NCBI GenBank assembly: GCA_003971905.1
Contig: RSEE01000114.1
Location: 1-64,000, forward strand
Source of the DNA: Moniliella sp. 'wahieum'
Taxonomy: Eukaryota; Basidiomycota; Moniliellomycetes; Moniliellales; Moniliellaceae
Reading direction: 5' to 3'
Length of the DNA stretch: 64,000 nucleotides
The notes beneath the pieces are model-generated. The model searched no databases and was not told the origin of the DNA. It saw only the letters and a list, made by a program, of their open reading frames with translations. The translations under genes and the position numbers were made by a program. The first letter of the stretch is position 1. Each line of letters opens with the position of its first letter. Shown piece after piece: positions 45,111 through 56,271 of this stretch.

Positions 45111-45406
45111 GGCGCCGCGATGGACGCGGTGGTGTCGGTGTGATGGATGACGCTGGAGCATTGACGATGGCGGGGGCGCGAGGCAGGCGGTAGTGGTGGT
45201 GAGATGCGCGCGGGGAGGAGGGCAGACAGATGGTAGGATGGGTGGATGCGCATAAAGTACGGCGGGCGGCCAACCCTAGGCGGTGGTCGGGGGGCAGGGC
45301 GGACTGGCTGGCGGGCGGAGTGGGTTAGGGTGTCGCAATTGCTCCCCCACTCCCCGTCGCCGCCTGGCCTGCCTCGCCCACTCCCACCCACGCCACCCCC
45401 CACGCC
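45111..45406. promoter_or_regulatory. Short intergenic promoter region
   Basis: 296 bp between MOT1 and the next gene on the same strand. GC-rich with pyrimidine-rich leader-like DNA just before the ATG. No clear TATA box. Confidence 0.4.
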
Positions 45407-47704
45407 ATGCTCGACGCCACCGCGGATACCTCGTCCGCACCGGCGCCGGCGCCGGCACCGCCCCGCGCCCCCGCCGCCCACCCGCCGCCGTACCAGATGC
45501 GTCTGCCGCGCAGCGTGCTCGATCGCCTGCTGCACGCCCAGGCCGCCGGCGAGCCCTTGTCGCTCTCCATGCCCGACACGGGTTCCGGCGCGCTGCAGAT
45601 CGGCAACGACACCTTCTCCCTGTCCCAGACGCCTGAGGGTGTGCCCGCGAGCCTGTTCGAGGTGATCGATGCTGGTGCGTCGCCCAACCCGGCGCTGCAC
45701 GAGCTGGGCGCGGTGCGCATGCTCAGTGTCAAGCCTAGCTTGGACAGCTTGTTGCCCAAACGGGAAGAACGACGCAAAGTGGGCATGGCGATGCTCTTGG
45801 ACGAAGATCGCGAGGGACGTAAGGCCGCTTGCCTACCGCCCGTCCACGGCATTCGACCGAACGCGGTCGATCCAATTTGCTCGACGCTTCTGCCTTGGCC
45901 AAACGCGCCGCCGCTCGCGGCATCGCAGTGCTTCCCCCATGGTCTCCGCCTCCCCGGCACGCACCACGACCAGCAGCCCCTCAAGCAACCACCTTCCCCC
46001 CGACCGAGACCAAGCCCCCAACGAGTCTAACTTGTCCCACGAGTCCCAGACCCCAAGGAACCCCAGGACCCCAAGGACCCCAAGGACCTCCCCCCGCCCC
46101 AACCGACCAAACCGAGCGATGCTTCGCCTCTAGCGTCCGCTGCACCCGCTGCCGCGGCGGGCGAAGCAGTCCGAGTTGTCGGGAAACGTCGGTCGAGGCA
46201 CCACCTTCGTTGCAACAGCACATTATCCACCTGCTTGCGCCGGGGCCTATGATGCGACGTCGGCTGGTGCAGCAAGTCTCGCTTTCTTCGGGGGAGGTGA
46301 TTCCCGAGCCGAAATTCTACAGGCGCTGAGCAAAGTGGCGCATGCGCCTGCTGAGCTACAAAGTGCACCGACCGAGGGCGGAAACTAGGTGGCCCAGTGA
46401 ACCCGGCTTCGCACGCCCGTACCGTCCCACGCCACGGGAAAAAGGCCCGGCAAGCATGTGGGAGTTGTTGCCGCAGGTGCTGGTGGAGCAGGTGGAGGTG
46501 GATGAGGCGTGGGACGAAGCGGTTCAGAGCCAAGTACGTTGGCGGATGGATAAAGAAGCTCAGCGCTTGTACAAGCCCGGCACACGCGAGATGCGCGCGG
46601 CCATGCAGCGTATCTGGCCCGACGGGGAACCTTCACAGAAGAACGGGAAGACCATGCAGCTGCCCGTCCGCGGCGGGAACCCAACCCGAGTCCAACTCCG
46701 AGTCTAAAACCGAGTCCAACCCCGAGTCCAACTCCGAGTCGAAAGCTCTTTCCAAATCCCAATCCCCGGTCGAGACCAAGGGCGATTCCGGATCAGACAA
46801 GCAAGACGTCTCTCCGAGAGGAAGGAATCATCTATGAGCAAGAAATCAGCCTCTGGACCGCCAGATAAGGGCGATGCGTCGGTGGACAAGGAGCGTGGAC
46901 CGGGCCGAGGGAGAAAGCGTCCTGTCTGAACGCCGAGACAGGCTCTCCTCGGCCAGCAGGAAGCGCCCGCGCGAGAAGGAGGTGGAGACCGAGCCTAGCA
47001 AGACCAAGTTGATGCTCAAGGAAACCGAGCGGGAGAGGGAGAAGGGGAAGGGAGAAGGAGAAAGAGAGAGAGGAGAATCCGACGGCACACAGGGCCGATG
47101 GGACGAAACGTCGGGCGGAGGAAGACAAGCGGGTACCGGCTGTCAAACGTGCGCGTTTTCTTCGTCGATGCGCGCCCGGAAAAGGATGAGCGGGAAGCGG
47201 GACCGGCGGCGGGAGGAGAAGCGTCCGCCCGAGCGACGGCACGATCGGACGAGGCGTCGCCTTTGTCGCGCAGTAGCAAGCTGAGCAAGATCCGAAAGAC
47301 TCAAAGGAGACAAAAGACGTGCGCGAGGCACGAGACGCCAAGGACCCTAAGGACGCCAAGGACCCCAAGGACGCCAAGAGACGCCAAAGACGCTAAGGAC
47401 AAGCGGCGGCGAGCAGGCGATCGATTGATTACACCGACTCGTCCGGCTCGGATGGGAGCTGGACGCAGGAGGACAAGCGGCGGCAGCTGGTGCGCGAGTA
47501 CCGGCGCACGGCGGGGAGTATCAGGCGCATATGGAGCAAGTGCTGGAACTGCGCACGCGGCTCGATGCTGACGCGTGTCGCGCGGGGAGGCCGCCGGCAG
47601 CAACGTTCTTTGCGGAGCTCGACACGCTCGTGGCTGCCCAGGAGCAGCGCCTGGCACGGCTCGAGCGCGTCCAGCAGCAGATCAACACCATGGCCGATGA
47701 ATAG
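45407..47704 (+). CDS. Probable RNA polymerase II elongation factor ELL-like
   Basis: ELL proteins suppress Pol II pausing. N-terminal part: MRLPRSVLDRLLHAQAAGEP, GALQIGNDTFSLSQTPEG and LHELGAVRMLSVKPSLDSLL resemble the ELL N-domain. Middle: LQQHIIHLLAPGPMMRRRLV resembles the ELL winged-helix stretch Val/Ile-Ile-His-Leu-Leu-Ala. Then come WELLPQVLVEQVEVDEAWDE and a Lys/Arg/Glu-rich linker with a DAKD/PKD repeat (about 47330-47400). The C-terminal occludin-like helices read LVREYRR, YQAHMEQVLELRTRLDADA and LVAAQEQRLARLERVQQQIN, ending TMADE at 47704. About six frame changes (near 45810, 46130, 46270, 46340, 46700 and 47510). The order of all three regions fits ELL, but sequence similarity is modest. 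Confidence 0.6.
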
Positions 47705-48097
47705 GCATAGGCTGCTACGCTTACGATGCAGCCAAGGGGAGGCGCCGAGGAGGAGCGCGCCGCGAGTACTTTATATACAATGCGATCTATATTACGCGCA
47801 CGCTGAGCACGACGGGGCGACTGGCCGAGACGAGAGGGCCGGCTGGGCGGTCGGGATGGGACGGGACGAGAGAGGATCATGCGCCTCGCGGTAGCTGGAG
47901 CAGACCTACAGGTTGTATGTCTTTGTATTTGCGCTGCCTTGGCTAGCCATGAAGGTGCGAAGCGTGCGCTGGAGCTCACGGCTCATGTGCTGTTTACTTA
48001 GTGTTGGGGTGTGGAAGACGTCGATGGGATGTCTGGTGCAAAAGAGGGCAGCCAAGACAAATGGTAACCCGCAAAGGACGAAAACACCAAAAAAAGG
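47705..48097. other. Spacer before tRNA-Gly
   Basis: No gene is supported. TATATACA occurs at 47772-47779. Confidence 0.45.
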
Positions 48098-48192
48098 TGC
48101 GGCCGCCGGGAATCGAACCCGAACCTTCAGCTGCCCCCTGCCGGTTGGAACCAACTTGGAAGGCTAAAATTCTACCTTTAAACTACAGCCGC
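48098..48192 (-). tRNA. tRNA-Gly(TCC) with an intron of about 23 nt
   Basis: On the minus strand the acceptor stem pairs GCGGCTG with CGGCCGC. The D arm reads TAGTTTAAAGGTAGA (A box). The anticodon stem pairs TTAGC with GCTGA around the loop CTTCCA...A, so the anticodon is TCC, reading GGA. The T arm is TCGGG-TTCGATT-CCCGG. An insertion of about 23 nt follows base 37, the standard intron position, and contains its own GGTTCCAACC inverted repeat. Confidence 0.9.
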
Positions 48193-49201
48193 GCTTGCGG
48201 AGTCGTTGATATTGTAGCAATCTACAATTGATTCAATACCAGAGAGAAAGTTGGGCCCGAAGTCGCAAAAGATCACAAACATCCTGAAGGTTCCCCCTGT
48301 CCCATGTCCCCGCCTTAAGCTCTGTCAATGAAATGCACCCAACATCCTGAAGTTGGGCCGGTCTGGAGCTTGAAGCTTGAAGCTGCGGTGTGCCTCCTGC
48401 CCAAAGATCCACCAGGAAGACGCAATGGGGCTAGGCTCTGCAGCCTCTGACTAGGCGATAGGATACGCACAGGCCACATGGGCAGGTGTGGAGCTGGATC
48501 AGTGCAACCCTAGCGTACACGGCGACTGGCAGACCGTGCCGTGGTGTGGGTGGGAGCGGGAGGGCGGGAGGCGCGAGCGCGCTCCTGGCGCTCGACGCGT
48601 TCTGCTCCCGTGGGGCCAGTGGCGCCCGCGGGGCCAGGATCGCCTGAGAACTCAGATTGGACATTGAGATTGAGCTTGAGATTGAGATCATCCTGAGATA
48701 GCGCCAGGTGATATGCGCCCAAACGACGCATCTCGAACACAGCGCGCCTGGGCACATCTCAGATCTCAGATCTCACCGACTCTTCCATCATCGAGATCAT
48801 CCCACCCGCACACGCCGACACGCCGACGCACACGCGACGGACGCCTGCCCAGCCCTCCACCCGGCTCTCTCCACCTGGAAGGGAGGACGAATAGGAGTAG
48901 CGATCGCGGCGCCGCGCCCTGGCCGCCCCGACAGCGCCCCCGAGGCTGACAAATCATTCATTAATCACCCGGCCGCCCCGCACGGCGCCTGCCTCGGATA
49001 GCCAATCGCAGAGTCACGAGTCACGAGTCGGGTTGAACGTTCAACTTGAACCCCCCCATCTTGCCGCGCCTCCGCGTCGACTTATCTCCAGCCGCCGGCT
49101 AGTGCTGGCCCACGCTATTTAAATTCTCCAGCCTCCATTATCCCCGCTGGCTGCCTTCCTCCGTCTTCCGCCTGCCTTCTACCCCACCCCTCGTCGCTGC
49201 C
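48193..49201. other. Spacer and promoter of the GABA transaminase gene
   Basis: Contains AGCTTGA heptads at 48361-48383, GAGATT-type short repeats at 48655-48690, AGATCTC repeats at 48757-48776, GAGTCAC heptads at 49011-49029, the palindrome at 49032, and the TATA-like TATTTAAATT at 49117-49126. No gene is supported. Confidence 0.5.
49032..49045. promoter_or_regulatory. 14-bp perfect palindrome GTTGAACGTTCAAC, copy 1
   Basis: A perfect inverted repeat directly after GAGTCAC heptads and about 157 bp upstream of the GABA transaminase ATG. An identical palindrome occurs at 58921-58934. A dimeric regulator could bind such a site; this is inference. Confidence 0.55.
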
Positions 49202-50752
49202 ATGGCGCTCCGGTACAGCAAGCTCGTCCCGCCATTCGCCGCGGCCTGGCCACCGCTGCCTACGTCCCAGGCGAGCCTGCCGCGCCTGTCGTCCTCACCT
49301 CCTCCTACCCGGCCCCAAGAGCCAGGCCACGGTGCGCGACATTGGCAAGTGGCAGGAGAACCGGGTGGACTACTTTGCTGCCGACTATGCCAAGTCGGTC
49401 GGCAACTACATCCAGGACGCCGATGGCAACCAACTCCTCGACATGTTTGCCCAGATCGCGTCGATTGCAATTGGGTACAACCACCCCGACATGCTCAAGC
49501 TCGCACGAAGTGTAAGCCCCCCCTCCCCCTTCCGCTTCCCCCTTGGTTGTCCTGTCCCGTGGGCGAGCCACATGCGCTGACACGTGTACAGGACGAGTTT
49601 GTCACCGCCGTGACCAACCGGCCTGCCCTGGGCAACTTCCCGCCCGTGCAATGGACCGAGTGGACGATGGGTGGTCTGGGCCGCGTCGCGCCTGCTGGTC
49701 TGGACAACATTTCACTGCGATGTGTGGCAGTTGCTCGAACGAGAATGCGTTCAAAGCGGCGTTTATGGCGTATGCGACGCGCGAAAAGAATGGCGAAGAG
49801 CGACGTTTACGCCGGAAGAGCTTGGTTCGTGCATGCGCAACGCTGCGCCCGGCTCGCCGCAGTACTCCATCTTATCCTTCAACTCGGGTTTCCACGGCCG
49901 CCTGTTTGGCAGTCTGAGTGCGACCCGGTCCAAGCCGATTCACAAGCTGGGCATTCCGGCGTTGACTGGCCCTCGGTCGATTGGCCTCAGCTCAAGTACC
50001 CGCTCGAGGCCTTCAGCGCAGAAAAATGCCGCGGAGGAGAAGCGGGCGCTGGAGGAGGTGGAAGCGGTGATTCGCTCCTTCAAGGGCACGGGGAAGGACG
50101 TGGCAGCAGTGATCATTGAGCCCATTGCGTCGAGGGCGGGGACGTGCATGCGTCCAACGAGTTTTCCGCCAACTGCGCTTCCTCTGCCGCAAACTCGACA
50201 CGTACTTTATTGTGGACGAGGTGCAGACCGGTGGTGGTGCGACGGGCAAGTTGTGTGGGCGTCGGACCACTGGGGGTTGAGCGCCGAGGACGCGCCCGAC
50301 TTTGTCACGTTTAGCAAAAAGATGCAGGCGGCAGGCTTTTACCACAAGTTGGAGACGCGGGCCAACCTGCCGTACCGCAGTTTCAGTACCTGGCTCGGCC
50401 AGCCCACTGCGACGTTGCAAGCCAAGACGATTTTGGAGGTGATTGAGCGGGATGGGCTCTTGGCCAATGTACAGACCACAGGCAAGGTGTTGTACGACGG
50501 CTTGGCCGCGCTCAGCACCCGCTTCCCTGACAAGGTGGCCAATTTGCGCGGTAAGGACAAGGGCACGTTTATTGCGTTTGACTGTGCGTCGCCGGCTCAG
50601 CGCGACGCACTCTTGCTCGCCATGCGCGCGCGCGGCATCAACGTGGTGGGAACGGGGCGCAGTCGGTGCGTCTCCGGCCCATGCTCATCTTCCAACCCAA
50701 GCATGCGGAGATCTTCCTCGCCACGCTCGAAGCGGCGCTAGGGAGCGTGTAA
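49202..50752 (+). CDS. UGA1: 4-aminobutyrate aminotransferase (GABA transaminase)
   Basis: PLP enzyme converting GABA and 2-oxoglutarate to succinate semialdehyde and glutamate. The N-terminus MALRYSKLVPPFA then RGLATAAYVPGEPAAPVVL resembles a mitochondrial presequence. SQATVRDIGKWQENRVDYFA and GNYIQDADGNQLLDMFAQIA are typical of the eukaryotic enzyme. One intron, 49512-49591 (GTAAGC...TACAG), joins KLARS to DEFVTAVTNRPALG. FIVDEVQTGGGATGK holds the cofactor Asp; TFSKKMQ holds the Schiff-base Lys. The end RPMLIFQPKHAEIFLATLEA stops at 50750-50752. About eight frame breaks, mostly in C/G runs (about 49238, 49310, 49668, 49712, 49790, 49960, 50030, 50130, 50660). All catalytic residues are present. 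Confidence 0.95.
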
Positions 50753-51655
50753 ACGGGTTGGTAATGAGGCCTCCTCACCCCGATCCAATTCACGATCTAG
50801 TGTGCATCCCATCCATTCCTCTGGTGTAGAATCTCTCCTATAAGTGCCGTGGCGTGCGTGTGGAGCGCTGTAATGCAGAGCCAGCGTCGGTGCTCTTGGT
50901 AGGCAATAGTGGAGCCTGAGAGATGGATAGCGCAGTGCCGGTTTCCATATACAACAGAATGGTGGGGGTTGGTGGGGGTGGCGCGAAGGTGTCTGTGATC
51001 AGGTGTAGCCTGCGGCCAAGGCACGGTCTGCGAGCTAGATCCAAGATGCATGACGCGCATGATGCCTGTCCATTACCCCCCCCCCACCTGACGACGTAGC
51101 TGACCGCTGTTGCTGTGGCCCAGCCCCTCCAGCACCATGCTCAAGTTCCAGTCCCAGGGCAGCTTCGTCCAACAAGGTGCGCGGCAACAACGAGCCCAGC
51201 CGGCTGACTCTTAGTATTACCGCTGGCCTGAGTGCAGCCTCCCATAACCCGCCCCAGTTTTGATCAATGTTTCTGCCCCTTTTCAGTGCTTCCCTGCCCA
51301 ACGACCAGATGGATACGAGACATGGAACAACTTGCCGTACGCGCATCCCGCGCGGCGTGTCGGATCTTGGCCACGCCCAACCGCGGTGACTCTTTGGACA
51401 CTTTGGGCCCAGGCGGAGGCGGTGGAGGCGGCACGCTCCCTCGCTCGCGCTGGGCGGCGCGAGGCGGCGGGCGCAGGCGCCCGGTGGATTATGTCAGCGG
51501 CGTGTCTCGCCTTGGTTTTTTCGCGTGGCTCCTGGCCGAGGGGAGCGGCGTGGAGAGACACCCGCCAGACAGCCAAGGCGGCTCCACCATCCCGCCCTCC
51601 TGCCCGCCCGCCTGGCCATCCTTCCCATCCTTCCCCGACCATCGCTCAGCGCGCA
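50753..51655. other. Spacer upstream of the uridine kinase gene
   Basis: A short frame from ATG 51137 (MLKFQSQGSFVQQ) followed by a GTGCGC donor-like site could be a tiny exon of an unrecognised gene or a 5' exon, but no partner is clear. A C10 run lies at 51077-51087. Nothing else is supported. Confidence 0.4.
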
Positions 51656-53377
51656 TGCCGCTCGCCGGGATCGACAGCATCGCCTCCCCCTCCGCCATGG
51701 CGGCCGAGATGGCGCAGGCAAGTGTTGGAGAACGAGGTTCCCGCTCTCCCGCCCAACGAGGCCAAAAATACCATCTTGCCGAAGCTGGCAAGGCAGCGTG
51801 GTACGACGCCCAAGGCAGCAAACGTGGGCGCGTACATCATTGGCATTGCCGGTGGCTCCTCCAGTGGCAAGACATCTGTCGCCCGTGCCATCGTCCACTC
51901 GCTTCCGCACGTACCATGGATGGCCATCGTCTCTGTCGACTCGTTCTACAAGCCCCTCACGCCCGAAGAGAGCAAGTTGGCGTTCGATTCCAAATACGAC
52001 TTTGACCATCCCAATGCGTTTGACACCGACTTGCTCATCGAGACGATTCGCGACCTCAAGGCGGGCAAGGCGGGGTCGAGGTGCCCGAGTACAGCTTCAC
52101 CAAGCACCAGCGCCTACCCACCACCACCTACCTCTACGGCGCCAATGTGATCCTGCTCGAGGGACTGTTGTGCTGCAGGACCCGAGGCTGCGCGATCTGC
52201 TGGACATGAAAGTATTTGTGCAAGCGGATTCGGACTTGATGTTGGCCCGACGAATCCGACGGGACGTGCTGGAGCGCGGACGGGACGTGGATGGGATTCT
52301 ACGGCAGTACCTTACCTTTGTCAAGCCTTCGCAAGACCACTTTGTTGCGCCGCAAGCCAAGTACGCGGACATTATTGTGCCTGGCTTGCACAACGAGGTG
52401 GCGATCAAGGTGATTGGCGAACACATCCGTGTCCAGCTGCAGCACCAAGCCCAACGCATTCGTTCTGAACTTTCCCTGGTGGGCCAACCGGATGGGCCGA
52501 GCAGTGCGGCGCCGCAGTTGAGCGAGTACTTTGACCCGGGCTCGGGCTTGCTTCGCTTTGCGCCTGCGTCCGATGCACCCTTGACCCTTCCTCCGCGGGC
52601 TGAGGATGGCGGACTGGCGCCACTCGGACTGCCAGCGACGGTGCACGTGCTGCCCCAGACGAGGCAGGTGCGCGCCTTGCTTACCTCGCTCCACGACAGC
52701 CAGACCGAAGGGGAAGAATTCGTGTTCAACGTCAACCGTCTCACCCGCCTCGTCGTGGAGGGCGCACTGAGCTTGCTCCCGTACCAAAACAAAGCCGTCC
52801 CGCTCGGCCTGGGGGGCACGTACGCTGGCTCCGCGCTGGCGCCAGCGCACCTGTGCTCGGTCGCCATCCTTCGTTCGGGCGGGGTATTTGAGGCGTCGCT
52901 GCGGCGCGCGATCCCCGACCTGCCGCTGGGCGCCCTGCTGATCCAGTCGGCGGCCGATGGCGAGCCGTACCTGTACACGGTGCTGCTGCCGCCGTTCCTC
53001 AAGCGCCGCGCCGAGGCACGCAAGACATGGGTGATCCTGTGCGACGCACAGATCGGCACGGGCGCCGCAGCGTTCATGGCGGTGCGGGTGCTGCTGGACC
53101 ACGGGGTGCCGGCGTCGCAGATTGTGTTTTTGGCGTTGCTCGCGTCGGCGCGGGGCGGCGTGCACGCTCTGGCCCAGGCCTTCCCCAGCTCAAGATCGTC
53201 GTGGCCGGGGTGGATCCGGGGCTGCGGCGGTCGCTGGTGCCGGACGAAGGGCCGAGTCTGCGCACGCCGCTGGCCACCGACACGGCGACACCGAGCAGGC
53301 GCTGCGGCCGCAGCTGCGTCTGCTGGGCGCTGCTGCCGGGCATGGGCAACATCGGCAACCGCTACTGGCGCACGTGA
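51656..53377 (+). CDS. URK1: Uridine kinase with C-terminal UPRT-like domain
   Basis: Pyrimidine salvage: ATP-dependent phosphorylation of uridine and cytidine. Kinase domain: YIIGIAGGSSSGKTSVARAI is the P-loop, SVDSFYKPL and DFDHPNAFDTDLLIETIRDL follow, with RIRRDVLERGRDVDGILRQY then VKPSQDHFVAPQAKYADIIV. The UPRT-like half has FNVNRLTRLVVEGALSLLPY, SVAILRSGG, GALLIQSAADGEPYLY and VILCDAQIGTGAAAFMAV, ending LPGMGNIGNRYWRT at 53377. The PRPP-loop region is present in modified form, so UPRT activity is uncertain, as in other fungal Urk1 proteins. Frame breaks near 51720, 52075, 52165, 53185 and 53290. The start MPLAGIDSIASPSAMAAEMA is provisional. Confidence 0.93.
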
Positions 53378-53650
53378 GGCGTAGGCTCATTCCCCCCGTT
53401 TCCCTCTCATTTCCCCCGCAATATTCCAATGCACGCTGCCATGCTTACGTACAGCACACAGAAAAATGCAATGTTCCATTCGAGCTGATGCGCTGATGCA
53501 TGACGCATGACGCATGACGCATGATGTAGCAGCCGCGGGCGGAACGGGCCGAGCGGAGTTGGCTGCGTGCGAGTTAGTAATCGCCCCTCCGCTGCTCTAC
53601 CCCTCCCCGTCGGCGCGGCGGCGGCGGTGAGCGGCCCACCAACGCTGACG
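53378..53650. other. Short promoter region with TGACGCA heptads
   Basis: A heptad array at 53495-53527 (TGACGCA three times, flanked by TGATGCA) lies about 125 bp before the next start codon. Confidence 0.55.
53495..53527. repeat. TGACGCA heptad array
   Basis: About four tandem 7-mers (TGATGCA, then TGACGCA repeated). Confidence 0.88.
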
Positions 53651-54140
53651 ATGCTGCCGACGCCCGAAGAGTATGAAGGTACGTTTGCTGCGACGGAGGG
53701 GGTGGTGGCGGCCGGTGCGGTGCGGACGGCGTGCTGGGTGCTGGGTGCTGGGTGGGGTGCTGGGAAGGATGCTGATGCTGACGTGTGGCTGTGCCCGGTC
53801 CGGCAGCGTACATGCGTGCGCGGCAGAACCTGGTCGACGAGGATGTGATCCGGATCTGGCAACTGCGCATCGTACGCGAAAACCTGGGCAAGTGCGTCAA
53901 GAACGAGCAGACGCGCGCGATGGTTCACTGCAAGGATCTGACCCAGCTGTACTTGCGCATGCTGCGTGCTTCCCTGGTGCGTTGCCAACCCAATTCTCCC
54001 CTCCCCTCGCCCCCTTGTCCTGTGCCTGTGTGTGTCCGGCAGAACCACTCACCCCTGTGTTGCTGCAGCTGATCGGTGTCCCGCGCGGAGGCAAGTCTAC
54101 CTTGGAGTCCCACTTGCCCAGCACAGCCAGCGAGGCCTAA
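53651..54140 (+). CDS. Probable complex I accessory subunit (NDUFB10/NUO-12 type), 89 aa
   Basis: Three exons: 53651-53678, 53807-53976 and 54069-54140, with introns 53679-53806 (GTACGT...GGCAG) and 53977-54068 (GTGCGT...TGCAG). They splice in frame without any indel. The protein opens MLPTPEEYEAYMRARQNLVD, has the helix DEDVIRIWQLRIVRENLGKC with a second Cys 12 residues later in MVHCKDLTQLYLRMLR, and ends LIGVPRGGKSTLESHLPSTA then SEA. The Arg/Gln-rich helix, the Cys pair and the short length resemble the fungal 12-kDa/NDUFB10 subunit of NADH:ubiquinone oxidoreductase. Similarity was judged by eye. The upstream frame is open to 53567, but MLPTPEE is the natural start. Confidence 0.6.
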
Positions 54141-55371
54141 CCCTTCCCTCCTCCCCGCCCTTGTATTCCCTGTCGCCTGCCCGCAGAGCAGCCACACACG
54201 CATGTCGTAGGTGGGAGCAGCGGTGGGTGGAAGCATTGCAATTACATGGAACCACTCCTGAAGGATGTACTGGCGACTGTACTGGCGAACAGGCTGTGCA
54301 ATGAACCTCATACTCCATCCGTCACCCCTCTTCCCATGCGCTGGGAGGGGAGCACCTCTTGTGGCTGGGAGCATCTGAGGATCGCGGTTTCGGGTACCGT
54401 TCGTACCGTTTGCTTGGTCGTTTTACCCAACGCGCACGTAGAATAACACCCGAGCGGTTCGCAGCGTTACTGGCACAACCAGCTGGTAGCTGATCTTGCC
54501 TGTCGCTTGCCCAGTTCTATCCCGCGGCTGGTACCCTAAAGCGATGTAGCGGCGCACTCAAACTATAGGCTCAATTCAATGTGTGAGTCCACTCGCTCAG
54601 GACGGTAGACGGGGGGACCCGAACGCATCCAGCCTATCCTCGCATATCCTCCAACGACGACCTGCCCTTTCAATCACACCTTTGACTTGTATGGTAACCA
54701 CAGCAGGGGCGCCATCACGTTTCCTTTTCTCTCAGGAGGGTTCCGGGCCAGAGAGCATCTCATACCGTTCAGCACTGGCATGGCCTTTACCGTTCCTCCC
54801 AGTGGTACTACTATACTCTGTGAGCCGCTTAACCGCATTCTCTGTACTTGTATGGGACGCCTGTGTAGTGGTCAGTCAGCGAAGGGAGATGGAACTCAGT
54901 GCACTGTCCTTTCACGCGCCACAAACAGATGGGAACGAACATATGCATGACAAGGGAGTCCCGTATGCTCCATTCGTTGATCTAGTTGTCATCCACGCTC
55001 AATATGTGGATGGTGCCTCCCGGCACGGGCGGGGCAAAACGCACGGCGGTTTGAAGGTAGTAACCTGGCCAAACGAAAGTCAGTTAAGTTTCTGCGCCAT
55101 TTGTTGTGCCCTCCTCCCTCCACATTGGAGCAACCTGTTGAGCTTTAAGCATCGTCGGCGCTTCGTTCCGACCAAATATAGTCGCATCAGTACATTTCGT
55201 GTCGCCTCGGCTACGGGAGTGGGGATCTGAGCGTCTGACTAGCAACCTAACCACCACACCACCAAACTACGCACCTTCCGCCCTCAACGTCAACCCTCAC
55301 AATCTACCGTAGACCACGCCTGTGCCATGTGGCACCGCATCGCATTGCCGCTGCCTCCATTCTGGGGCACC
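54141..55371. other. Gene-free spacer
   Basis: Open frames exist (for example 54583-55230, 215 codons) but show no motif, no codon pattern and no splice support. A degenerate tRNA-like stretch at about 55205-55275 (minus) is discussed under rejected items. Confidence 0.5.
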
Positions 55372-56271
55372 TCACAGCCGTGCTGCGGGGCCAGCAGCCG
55401 CCTGGACGGGGTTGACGAGCGTGCCGAGGCCATGCGAGCCTGCGATCGCCACCAGGTCGCCGTCGTGGAAACAGCGGCGGGGAACGTTTGAAGCCCTCGC
55501 CCGGCGGGGTGCCCATCGAGATGACGCTACCTGCCTCGAGCGTGGTGCCTGCGCTAAGCTGGGCGATGGTCTCTGCCACGCCCCATAGATGGTCGGCCGT
55601 CGAGCCGGCCTGGACTTGGGTGCCATTGAGCACTGTACTGAGCTGTACCGCCTCAGGGTCGGGGATCTGGGTGCGAGCGACGATGCACGGGCCAAAAGGC
55701 AGGAACCCATCAAAGCTCTTGCCCAATCCCACTGCGGCACGGCAAACATGCGCTTGCGCGCCGACACGTCGTTGGCCAAGGAGTAGCTAGCACGTACTCC
55801 AGTGCCTCCTCTGCCGAACGTCCTGGCCGTCTTGCCCAGCACCACCAGCAGCTCCACTCGTAGTCCGACTCGTCCTTGGCGACCGATGGGAGGGGAATGG
55901 GGTCCCTGGCCCAGCGAGCGTAGTGAGCGGCTTGTAAAACAAGATCGGGATCGGTGGGCGTTTGCTCTTGGCCTCTGCTGCTTCCTGGCCAGGCTGGACA
56001 TAGTTGGCTCCCAAAGCACGCACCGTACCAACTTGTCCACGCGTCAATGGCGCCAACAGCTTGCCCACTGTCTTGATCTTTGTGCGGTCCGGTACGCCGG
56101 CCTGAACTGCGCGATGCTCGCTTCGGGTTCGGACGTGCTCAGCACGGCGGCGCGAATGGGCTGGCCTTGGGCATACGCCAGCCCCACGTCTTGCCCCGCC
56201 TCCACAGGCTCGCCAAAGTAAATTTGGTCGTCTTCGTTGGCACGGAAACGGATCAAACGGGTCCAGGACAT
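55372..56271 (-). CDS. Fumarylacetoacetate hydrolase family protein (FAHD1/acylpyruvase-like)
   Basis: Mg-dependent C-C hydrolase or decarboxylase of acylpyruvates or oxaloacetate. MSWTRLIRFRANEDDQIYFG then GLAYAQGQPIRAAVLST form the N-terminal domain. TVGKLLAPLTRGQVGTVRAL and NYVQPGQEAAEAK match the family's Gly-x-Asn-Tyr segment, and PILFYKPLTTLAGPG follows. Then DGFLPFGPCIVARTQIPDPE, VAETIAQLSAGTTLEAGSVI and MGTPPGEGF are classic. It ends FHDGDLVAIAGSHGLGTLVN. Frame changes lie near 56080, 55900, 55850, 55790, 55715 and 55480. Expected length is about 295 aa. The metal ligands sit in the fragmented stretch 55715-55870 and were not checked one by one. Confidence 0.85.

Noticed and set aside
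54583-55230. 215-codon plus-strand frame
   Set aside because: No domain, no splice support and mixed composition; likely chance.
55199-55275. tRNA-like stretch on the minus strand (GGTGTGGTGGTTAGG ... GCTCAGATCCCC)
   Set aside because: A-box- and B-box-like words exist but no acceptor or T stem pairs; at best a degenerate tRNA-derived fragment.
4265-56271. Programmed ribosomal frameshifting as the cause of the broken genes
   Set aside because: Breaks occur many times per gene, in unrelated housekeeping genes, without slippery heptamer plus stem-loop context; residual indels explain them better.
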